A stretch of DNA of 62,473 nt from Candidatus Bathyarchaeota archaeon. Its GTDB lineage: Archaea > Thermoproteota > Bathyarchaeia > Bathyarchaeales > Bathycorpusculaceae. The translations under genes were made by a program, and so were the position numbers. Where the stretch lies: positions 1-62,473 of the forward strand of contig CALMWK010000077.1 in assembly GCA_937873375.1 (NCBI GenBank), read 5' to 3'. A model generated the notes under the pieces. It was given only the letters and a program-made list of their open reading frames with translations. It had not been told where the DNA came from and did not search any database. Each line of letters starts with the position of its first letter. Position 1 is the first letter of the stretch. Below are positions 24,900 through 31,810 of this stretch, piece after piece.

Positions 24900-25316
24900 A
24901 TGCCAAAAGTCAAAGCAAAAGCAAAGCGAGTAGAAAATGTTTGTTCAGTAGTTGATAATTCTCGAACCCACAGCGTAGTGTGTGACCTCCCTCTTCCAGC
25001 AGGTGGAACTGATGCTGGTCCTACCGCGTTGGAGCTGGCTTTGATGGCTCTTGCAGATTGCGGCGTCACCATATTTAGTGACGTTTGTAAGAAGAGCAAC
25101 ATCGACCCTGGCAAAGTCGTGGTTACTGTTGAGGCTGAAAAATCTCCTGATTCGCCAGTACTGACTGGTGTAACCATGAAGGTTAATGTTTCCTCAAAGG
25201 CAAGAAAAGAACTGCTGAATGCTGCTTGGAGAAGAACCGAAGCAAACTGCCCTGTCATATCCATTTTCAAAGACCCAATTCCAGTGAAAGTCGAGTTAGA
25301 GCTAAACTCCGAATAA
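24900..25316 (+). CDS. OsmC/Ohr family protein
   Basis: This 138-residue protein has the family pattern G-G-T-D-A-G-P-T-A-L-E-L-A-L-M-A-L-A-D-C-G, with one conserved cysteine there, and a second cysteine in E-A-N-C-P-V near the C-terminus. OsmC proteins reduce organic hydroperoxides or bind thiols. It lies between NifX copy 3 and a flavodoxin, supporting a thiol/redox role. Confidence 0.88.
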   Translation: MPKVKAKAKRVENVCSVVDNSRTHSVVCDLPLPAGGTDAGPTALELALMALADCGVTIFSDVCKKSNIDPGKVVVTVEAEKSPDSPVLTGVTMKVNVSSKARKELLNAAWRRTEANCPVISIFKDPIPVKVELELNSE

Positions 25317-25385
25317 CCCCTTCTTTTCTTTATTAAATAAACATGAATTTTCGTAAGTGAACTAAAAATTGGTTAGGTGTGATTT

Positions 25386-25922
25386 GTGAAAACTGCTTTG
25401 ATGGTTTACTGGTCGCAAACGGGCAACACTGAGAAAGTAGCTCAAGCCATAAAACTGGGTTTAGAAGAAGCAGGTGTCAACGTCACCGTAAAGAAACCCG
25501 CTGACGCTGCAAGCGTTGACTACTTAGACTATGATTTAGTGTGCGTTGGTTCCCCTTCAATACAGTGGCATCCTGCCAAGCCAATAGACGACTTTCTAAA
25601 AAACAAACTAGCAGCATACCGCAAACAAGGCAGCATCAAACCTTCCGCTCCAAAAATATCTGGAAAAAACGCGCTAATTTTTGTAACCTACTCAGGTCCT
25701 CACACTGGGCTTGACGAGGCCACACCTGCAGGTAAATACATGTGCCAGTTCTTTGAACACATAGGCTTCAGTGTCCTCGACGAATGGTACATCCTAAGCG
25801 AGTTCCACGGTAACTTGGAGAACAGCACACTGGGCAGAATGGGTGACATCCGAGGAAAACCCACCATAGAAGACCTGCAGAAAATCAAGCAAGACGCCAA
25901 GCAATTAGCCAGCAAACACTGA
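25386..25922 (+). CDS. Flavodoxin family protein
   Basis: This 178-residue protein has the FMN-phosphate loop S-Q-T-G-N-T-E-K near residue 10 and a flavodoxin fold to the end (G-S-P-S-I-Q-W-H). It is a low-potential electron carrier or a small flavin oxidoreductase. The start is GTG 25386, preceded by a weak GGTGTGA. It ends six bases before the oppositely oriented hutI-like gene. Confidence 0.87.
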   Translation: MKTALMVYWSQTGNTEKVAQAIKLGLEEAGVNVTVKKPADAASVDYLDYDLVCVGSPSIQWHPAKPIDDFLKNKLAAYRKQGSIKPSAPKISGKNALIFVTYSGPHTGLDEATPAGKYMCQFFEHIGFSVLDEWYILSEFHGNLENSTLGRMGDIRGKPTIEDLQKIKQDAKQLASKH

Positions 25923-25927
25923 GCTTC

Positions 25928-27253
25928 TTAATCTGTTTTGCTCATGAAAACTGGAGTGTCCTGTTTTTCTCTGTCAACTACCAGTCTGCCGTTTTTGATG
26001 ACTTTTTCAACCAAGTTTACGCCGAAGCTGTAGCCTAAAAACTTGTGGTTTGGTGCATCCAGAATTGTTATATCTGCTTTTTTACCCACTTCTAGACTGC
26101 CCACTTCGTCTGCGCGGCAGATCGCGTGCGCTGCATTAATGGTTGTAGCTGTAATAGCCTCAGCGGGTGTCATGTGCATTAGGTGGCAAGCCATGGCTAT
26201 GACCAGTTGTTGGTTCATAATCCAGCAGCATGAGTTGAAATCTGTGCCCAAAGCCACAGGCACTCCCGAGTCAATCATAAATCTGGCGTCGGGGTATCTG
26301 TTCATCATAAGACTAAAGGTTGCTGCGGGAAGCAAAACTGCAATAACACCTTTTTCAGCCATGGCTCTTATGCCTTCAACTGAAGAGAAATTTAGATGCG
26401 ACGCGGATACGGCGTTCACGTCGGCAGCGACTTCTGCGCCTCCCAGCGTGTTGAGGTGGTCTGCGTGGATTTTGGGTTTTAAGTTGTGTCTTTTGCCGTT
26501 GGCTAAAATGCCTTTTGCTTGTTCTAGGTTGAAGGTTCCCCGTTCGCAGAATACATCACAGAACTCTGCCAGCCCTTGCTGGGCGACTTTTGGGATGGTT
26601 TCTTGAGCGATTATGTTCACGTATTCGTCAGTGTTGCTTCTGAACTCAGGTGGGACAACGTGGGCTCCCATGAATGTGGGCACGACGTTTACGCAGTGTA
26701 GCTGGTTTAGACGTTTCATGGCTGTTAGAATTTTCAGTTCGTCTTCGGTGGTTAAGCCGTAACCGCTTTTTGCCTCCACCGTTGTTGTGCCGTGAGCTAC
26801 CATATTGTCTAGTCTTTCCAAGCCGAGCTCCACAAGTTTTTCTAATCTAGCTCTGCGGGTTTCTTTGGCAGTTTTCAGTACACCCCCGCCGCTGTTGAGG
26901 ATTTCCATGTAGGACGCGCCTTCTACGCGCATCAGGAACTCCTCTTCGCGTGAGCCTGCGAAAACTAGGTGCGTGTGGGGGTCAACAAAGCCGGGGAGAA
27001 CCGTTTTTCCCTTGGCGTTGATTACTTCTGCGCCTCGGAAGGTTTTGGTGATGTCGTGGGTTTTTCCTACTGCTACGATGCGTCCTTCACGGATGGCTAT
27101 GGCGCCGTCGTGTATGATTTCCAATTCGTTCATTTTGCTGCCCGTGCGGGGGTATTGGCTGCTGCCTGCGAGGGTTAATAGTTCTTCGGCGTTTACGATG
27201 AGTAAGTCTGCGTTCTCTTTTGTTTTGGCTTTTGGTTTCTTACTCAAGGTCAT
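25928..27253 (-). CDS. hutI: Imidazolonepropionase-like amidohydrolase
   Basis: This 441-residue metal-dependent amidohydrolase has D-P-H-T-H-L-V-F-A-G-S-R-E-E-E-F near residue 90 and G-A-S-Y-M-E-I-L-N-S-G-G-G, both characteristic of HutI. It opens the imidazolone ring in histidine degradation. The frame continues upstream to 27433, but ATG 27253 has GGAGAAGG just upstream. No hutH, hutU or other pathway gene is in the window. A related substrate is possible. Confidence 0.87.
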   Translation of the reverse strand: MTLSKKPKAKTKENADLLIVNAEELLTLAGSSQYPRTGSKMNELEIIHDGAIAIREGRIVAVGKTHDITKTFRGAEVINAKGKTVLPGFVDPHTHLVFAGSREEEFLMRVEGASYMEILNSGGGVLKTAKETRRARLEKLVELGLERLDNMVAHGTTTVEAKSGYGLTTEDELKILTAMKRLNQLHCVNVVPTFMGAHVVPPEFRSNTDEYVNIIAQETIPKVAQQGLAEFCDVFCERGTFNLEQAKGILANGKRHNLKPKIHADHLNTLGGAEVAADVNAVSASHLNFSSVEGIRAMAEKGVIAVLLPAATFSLMMNRYPDARFMIDSGVPVALGTDFNSCCWIMNQQLVIAMACHLMHMTPAEAITATTINAAHAICRADEVGSLEVGKKADITILDAPNHKFLGYSFGVNLVEKVIKNGRLVVDREKQDTPVFMSKTD

Positions 27254-27299
27254 TGCCTTCTCCTCTTTCTTTTTTGCTGTAAACGTTTCTTTGGTTATA

Positions 27300-27310
27300 C
27301 TGTTATATAG
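27300..27310 (-). promoter_or_regulatory. Box A promoter of hutI
   Basis: CTATATAACAG on the minus strand lies about 50 bases before the ATG at 27253 and predicts transcription from near 27280. Confidence 0.5.
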
Positions 27311-27509
27311 AATTAATTTGGATTTTGATGGGTAGTTTGTGCTAAATTTTAGGAACGCCCTTACCCCCGAAACATTAGACTGTTGCTCTATATACCGCAA
27401 AGTAATATACGTTGCCACAAAAGGGAACAACACAGATACAGAAAACTAATTTAGCTTTTAAACTTTTAAATTTTTCAACCTGCAATAACGTTTAATCGAG
27501 GTAGATGCG

Positions 27510-28109
27510 GTGGTGCCTGAAGTTGAGTATGAAGTTCCAACCTGGAACCAGATTTACATTTTGCTCCTTGAGCAGGCTGAACGAATCTGTAGCGTCGTCT
27601 TCAAACCTGACGTTATCGTGGGTGTGTCTAGAGGTGGGTGGGTGCCTGCGCGTGTTTTGTCGGATTTGCTGGAAAACCCCAACCTCGCTAATGTTAAGGC
27701 TGAAAACTACATAGGCCTAGGTAAAACCCGAGGGAAGCCCGCTTTGACGCAGGGGGTTTCTGTTGATGTTGCAGGTAAACGTGTGCTTGTTGTGGATGAG
27801 GTTGCTGATTCAGGTGGAAGCCTCAGGCTTGTAAAAGAGCACATTTTGGAACAAGGTGCTTTGGAAGTTAAAACTGCCACGTTGTACTATAAACCTCAGA
27901 GCGTGTTCAAGCCAGACTATTACCAAAAAGAAACAACCCGCTGGATAGTTTTCCCATGGGACGTTAAGGAAACGGTCAGGAAAATCTTTGAAACCCACAA
28001 GCATGATGCGGCAAGCCTCAAAAAAGAAACAGCCAAGCTTGCTGGTGCTGGTGTGCCCAAGCGGTTAATAGAGCGGTTTGTGAAGGAGTTCTCTGAAGAA
28101 TCATGCTGA
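27510..28109 (+). CDS. Phosphoribosyltransferase family protein
   Basis: This 199-residue PRTase has the PRPP motif V-L-V-V-D-E-V-A-D-S-G-G-S near residue 95 and V-G-V-S-R-G-G-W near 36. It resembles archaeal xanthine/guanine or hypoxanthine transferases; base specificity is unclear. The start is GTG 27510 with GAGG upstream. It overlaps the Cgi121 gene by seven bases, so the two are cotranscribed. Confidence 0.85.
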   Translation: MVPEVEYEVPTWNQIYILLLEQAERICSVVFKPDVIVGVSRGGWVPARVLSDLLENPNLANVKAENYIGLGKTRGKPALTQGVSVDVAGKRVLVVDEVADSGGSLRLVKEHILEQGALEVKTATLYYKPQSVFKPDYYQKETTRWIVFPWDVKETVRKIFETHKHDAASLKKETAKLAGAGVPKRLIERFVKEFSEESC

Positions 28110-28669
28110 AACAGCTGGCTGAGTACGGTAAATTCGTGGAAATCACAGGGTTTGCAGGCGTAAAGGTTGGCGGCGAAAAAGACTTTATGGTTACGCTTCG
28201 TAATGCGGTGCCCAAGATGGTTGAGGTGCAGTTTTTTGACGCTGACCTTGTGGCGACGTGGCAGCACCTGTACTTTGCAGTGTTAAACGCGCTTATGGCT
28301 TTCAAGAATAAACGGAATATCTCGAAGAGTGTGGCGGTGGAGGTTGTGCTGTATGCGTCTGCGCAGCGGCAAATCACGAAAGCCATAGACCACATAGGCG
28401 TCAAATGCAATTCCAGCAATGTGGCTGCCGTGATAATCGGCGCGGATGCGGATTCAGTAAAAGCAGGGCTTGCAGCGGTTGAAAAATGCCTTGGTGTGGA
28501 AACTGACGATTCAGTTCTTGAATTGTCAAAGGTGAAAGTGCAGCGGATAAAACGGGTTTTCAAAATTTCAGAAACAGAACTTGACGCATCAACGGCGAAA
28601 AAAGATGCTGAGCAGGCTCTGGTTGACTCGGTTGTTGAGAATGCGGCTTTGCTGTCCACCCAGCTTTAG
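28103..28669 (+). CDS. cgi121: KEOPS complex subunit Cgi121
   Basis: This 188-residue protein has the family signature: L-Y-F-A-V-L-N-A-L-M-A-F, S-K-S-V-A-V-E-V-V-L-Y-A and Q-R-Q-I-T-K-A-I. Cgi121 helps recruit tRNA to KEOPS for t6A synthesis. Pcc1 is at 12.3 kb; Kae1 and Bud32 are not in the window. The C-terminal ~50 residues, with D-A-S-T-A-K-K-D-A-E-Q, are longer than in minimal Cgi121. Confidence 0.85.
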   Translation: MLKQLAEYGKFVEITGFAGVKVGGEKDFMVTLRNAVPKMVEVQFFDADLVATWQHLYFAVLNALMAFKNKRNISKSVAVEVVLYASAQRQITKAIDHIGVKCNSSNVAAVIIGADADSVKAGLAAVEKCLGVETDDSVLELSKVKVQRIKRVFKISETELDASTAKKDAEQALVDSVVENAALLSTQL

Positions 28670-29190
28670 AGCATTTTTTCTTTTAGCACACTTATCACGT
28701 CGGCTTGTTTTACGAGGGACATGCCTGTGTATCCGCTGAGAACCTCGATGAGCAGGACTTTGTCTGGGTTGTGTAGGTCAACTTTGTTTGGTATGGTTGT
28801 GGCGACGGCTTCGATGAAGTCGCGGCTGTGTAGGCTGGTGAAGCGTTTTTCGATGGTAACGCGGAAGGTCTCTTTTTCGCTTAAGCCCGCGGCGAGTTCG
28901 GCGGCGGCTTGTGTTATTTCTTCTAGGTTGGTGTGGACGACTTTTTGGATGGGTATGATTCGTAGGGCGTAGCGGAACTCGTAGGGGCGCTCTTGGAGCA
29001 TAACGCGGAATTTTTCGATGGCTTCCACGGGGTCCAGAGCAGTTTTGGCTACAACTAAGCCTCGGATTCCTGTCCTGTCCGTTTTCGCTTCGGGGTCGCC
29101 TGCCTCTTTGAGCAGAAAGGCGAGTTCGTGGCACATTTGGCGTTCGTTTCCACGCATGGTTGAAGCGAGTAGGTTAAAGTCTGATAGCAA
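28666..29190 (-). CDS. THUMP domain protein (Tan1-like)
   Basis: This 174-residue protein is essentially one THUMP domain (Y-E-F-R-Y-A-L-R-I-I-P-I-Q at ~75, F-R-V-T-I-E-K-R-F at ~110, N-P-D-K-V-L-L-I-E-V). Archaeal Tan1 homologues bind tRNA and assist acetylation of C12. Its end overlaps the Cgi121 end tail-to-tail by four bases. The neighbourhood thus groups tRNA modification factors. Confidence 0.83.
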   Translation of the reverse strand: MLSDFNLLASTMRGNERQMCHELAFLLKEAGDPEAKTDRTGIRGLVVAKTALDPVEAIEKFRVMLQERPYEFRYALRIIPIQKVVHTNLEEITQAAAELAAGLSEKETFRVTIEKRFTSLHSRDFIEAVATTIPNKVDLHNPDKVLLIEVLSGYTGMSLVKQADVISVLKEKML

Positions 29191-29499
29191 TTGTTTGCAG
29201 CTCCGCTTGAAAGATGTTGTAGCGAAGTTTATTTCTGTTTGTTCTTTTTTGGATGTTGGTTTTGGTTTGTTTGGTTGTGTGTTTGCTGGTTGTTTATAAA
29301 ACTTGGATGTTGAGTGATGTTGGCGTGTTTGGGTTGTAGTTGTGGGTGCATGTTGAAAGTGTTTTAGTTTTCACAAGTTGTTTGTTTTTGTGACTCTATC
29401 TTCTGAACGGTGGCTGTCTTTTTATCTACTTGCGTCTCTTGGTTTTTTGCTAAACCCTAATAAATACCCGTAACTGCATAATCTGTGGGTTAGTCCATA
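29191..29499. other. 309-base intergenic region, G/T-rich, with divergent promoters
   Basis: On the minus strand this is a C/A-rich leader, similar in composition to copies A-C of the intergenic element, and GTTTTATAAAC (29292-29302) is a clear box A for the THUMP gene. CTAATAAATACC (29457-29468) serves the plus-strand surface protein. The 24-mer of copies A and B is not present. No ORF or RNA gene is evident. Confidence 0.5.
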
Positions 29500-30787
29500 A
29501 TGTTAGAACACAAATGGACACTAATTATGCTACTCATAATTCTTATAGCCTCTTTTTTTTATCACTGATCCAAACTGGGCTGCACAAGCAACTTCTTCCA
29601 CAGAAGACTGGCCTATGTTCCGCCACGACGCCGCACATACAGGTGTAGCAGACAGCAGCGGGCCAACGAGAACTCCAGTTGAAATATGGCGCTACAACAT
29701 CGGCGACATCATAGAGTCATCCCCAGCAGTCGTCGAAGGCGTACTCTACATAGGCTCAGACAAAGGCATCTACGCCATAAACGCATCCACAGGCGACCAC
29801 ATATGGAACAACATCACAGCAGGCGGAATGTCCTCTCCCGCCGTTGACAACGGCGTAGTCTACATAGGCTCAGCAGGAGGCTTTGTGCAGGCCTTTAACG
29901 CTTCAACAGGCACACAAATATTTCGTCACCCGACTGGCGGCCAGGGTGTGAGCGCATCACCATTAGTCATAAACGACGGCGTCTATATAGGCGTGGGGTT
30001 ACTTATGCGCCTTAACACTTCTACTGGACACCCCACATGGACTTACAGAGCACAAGATAGTAGCAGTTTTGAAACTTCGCCAGCCGTAGTTGACGGCATC
30101 ATCTACGTCGGCGCAGACTACAACATCTATGCTGTCAACGCTTCTTTAGGAACCAAAATATGGAACTACACAATAGAATACCAGCCCAACGGCTACATAA
30201 TCTCCTCGCCTTCAGTGTCAGTCGGAGTCGTATACATAGGCTCAGGCAGCACCACATCTACAGTCAATGGACAAGTCTGGGCTGTAAATGCTACGTCAGG
30301 AACTAAAATGTGGAACCATACTGTGTCAGGCGGCGTGGTTTCGTCTCCAGCTGTTTTTGGAAGATACGTCTACGCAGGAGCATACGACGGCACCATCTTT
30401 GCCTTAGACCGCCTAAATGGTAGGGAAGTGTGGAGCTACCAAACAGGCGATAGCATATTTTCCTCGCCAGCAGTCGCAAACGGCATAGTTTATGTGGGTT
30501 CAAACGACGGATACATCTACGCCTTAGATGGGCAAACAGGCGAAAAGTTATGGAGCTACCAAACCGAAGGACCCATACGTTCTTCCCCAACTATCGTAAA
30601 CGGAGTACTGTACGTTGGGTCATACGACGGCTACGTCTACGCACTAACCGAACCAACAAACAGCACACCCTCACCAACCATCCCAGAATTTCCCAATCAA
30701 CTTTTAGCAACTGCCATTTTTCTCTCTTTACTTGCTGTTGTCTCTGCAGTTGTGATTACAAAAAAGCGAACAAAGACTAAACTCTGA
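29500..30787 (+). CDS. Secreted PQQ-like beta-propeller protein with C-terminal anchor; N-terminus frameshifted
   Basis: The main frame holds repeated motifs such as S-S-P-A-V-V-x-G-V-L-Y-I-G-S and V-Y-A-L/I-N-A-S-T-G, at least seven blades of a PQQ/YVTN-type propeller. It ends with P-E-F-P, a hydrophobic helix and K-K-R-T-K, an archaeal surface-anchor pattern. The first in-frame ATG is 29615, inside the mature region. The signal peptide (M-L-E-H-K-W-T-L-I-M-L-L) starts at ATG 29500 in a frame one base off. Removing one T from the T8 run at 29553-29560 joins the two into a complete protein of ~428 residues. Either a sequencing error or a real frameshift. Confidence 0.8.
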
Positions 30788-30901
30788 TCTTCAAAGTTCT
30801 TAATACTGCTGTTATTAAGCTCTGTATCTGTTTAGCATTAACCAATTTTTCGCAACAAAAGTTGCTTAATTTGGGTCAGTGTTGGTTTGGCTTTTATTCA
30901 T

Positions 30902-30918
30902 AGCCCCCAAAAGGGGCT
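30902..30918 (+). terminator. Hairpin AGCCCC-CAAAA-GGGGCT after the PQQ gene
   Basis: A six-base perfect stem with a five-base loop lies about 115 bases after the stop. Its function is uncertain because archaeal terminators rely more on T tracts. The 340-base gap 30788-31127 otherwise shows no gene. Confidence 0.35.
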
Positions 30919-31096
30919 CCTAGCCGTCGCCTCACATCATCCCCACCTAAACTCCCCTCGCAGAGGATTTATCACTTTTGCCACAACAAGGCGAATATTT
31001 GAAAAAAAGCCCCTTTCCCGTCTGGACTTCTCCGATAACCTACGTCACTTGACGAATAATAACGTTTAAGACACGCTTCGGCAAGGTACAATAATA

Positions 31097-31112
31097 CCAG
31101 TCTTAAAACTGG
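31097..31112 (+). promoter_or_regulatory. Hairpin masking the ribosome site of the microprotein gene
   Basis: CCAGT-CTTAAA-ACTGG forms a five-base stem whose 3' arm runs directly into GGAGGTGA at 31111-31118. Folding would hide the first bases of the ribosome site and could tune translation. It lies ~16 bases before the ATG. Confidence 0.4.
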
Positions 31113-31127
31113 AGGTGAAAACAAAAC

Positions 31128-31196
31128 ATGATATTCATTGAAGAAGAAGAATGGGAAGAAGGCGAAGAAGAAGAATGGGAAGAAGAAGAATGGTAA
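31128..31196 (+). CDS. 22-residue Glu/Trp microprotein
   Basis: ATG 31128 to TAA 31196 encodes 22 residues: M-I-F-I followed by three runs of glutamates each ending in tryptophan, with a single glycine in between (14 E, 3 W). The near-consensus site GGAGGTGA lies nine bases before the ATG, and an AT-rich TTTAAG element at 31065-31070 could be its promoter. It is too short for ordinary gene finders. Such a composition could be a small acidic binding peptide or metal/cation binder; no function is claimed. Confidence 0.55.
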   Translation: MIFIEEEEWEEGEEEEWEEEEW

Positions 31197-31377
31197 ACCA
31201 CCCAAGGCATTTCTGCCTTTAACGTCTTTTCTTTATTGTTGCTCACAACTTTTCAGATTTTGTCAAAGCTTGTTCCTTACACAAAAACTTTCGTAAACCG
31301 GCGCTTTAAGCCAGTCACCCCTAAACTCTTTTATTCCCTCCTTGCGCATTGATAAATGAGCGGAGGCAAAGGGCACG

Positions 31378-31647
31378 GTAAAAATTTTTGTAGACAGCGA
31401 CAAATGCATCGGATGCGGGTCCTGCGTGGACATCTGCCCAGCGGGCGTTTATGAACTTAGAAACGGCAAGTCCATGCCCATCCGAGCTGAAGAATGTCTT
31501 CTTTGCCACGCATGTCAAGCCAAATGCCCGCGGCAAGCCATCAAAATCGTCGGGTCAATGTCAATTCGCCAGCGCATACGCTCCCGTGGCTCACTCCTAA
31601 GCAAGATACTATCAAGCAAACCAAACAAAGGCAGCCACAGCAAATAA
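31378..31647 (+). CDS. Two-[4Fe-4S] ferredoxin, start unresolved
   Basis: The frame contains C-I-G-C-G-S-C-V-D-I-C-P and C-L-L-C-H-A-C-Q-A-K-C-P, two 4Fe-4S sites of a bacterial-type ferredoxin, then a basic tail to residue ~89. The expected N-terminus K-I-F-V-D-S-D-K follows GTA 31378, not a normal start; the first in-frame ATG (31426) would cut off the first cluster. GGAGG is at 31362-31366. Either a rare start codon is used, or one base in the A5T5 run at 31380-31389 is an error, which would link it to ATG 31356. It lies upstream of Rli1, itself an Fe-S protein. Confidence 0.75.
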   Translation, partial: VKIFVDSDKCIGCGSCVDICPAGVYELRNGKSMPIRAEECLLCHACQAKCPRQAIKIVGSMSIRQRIRSRGSLLSKILSSKPNKGSHSK

Positions 31648-31772
31648 CAAAACAAACCCCACTTCACCACCAAGAACGAACAAAAATAGTCAAGCTTCTT
31701 TTTGAATTATGTAGCAAACACACAGACATCCTCAAAACAACACCCGCAAACCCGCCAAAACACAGGTTATAA

Positions 31773-31780
31773 TTTATAAC
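31773..31780 (+). promoter_or_regulatory. Box A promoter of rli1
   Basis: TTTATAAC, within the symmetric GTTATAATTTATAAC, lies about 30 bases before the rli1 ATG and implies a leader of about ten bases. Confidence 0.5.
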
Positions 31781-31810
31781 TCTCCCCTCGACATTCATAA
31801 CCGAAGAGCC

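Noticed and set aside
27253-27433. 60-residue N-terminal extension of HutI
   Set aside because: It covers the box A at 27300-27310; the ATG at 27253 has a strong ribosome site and a normal family N-terminus.
29550-29570. Programmed -1 frameshifting at the T8 run
   Set aside because: A -1 shift leads to the wrong frame; joining requires +1 or loss of one base.
30972-31205. Minus-strand ORF with Phe/Pro runs
   Set aside because: It is the reverse complement of the GAA-rich microprotein gene; the plus strand has the ribosome site.
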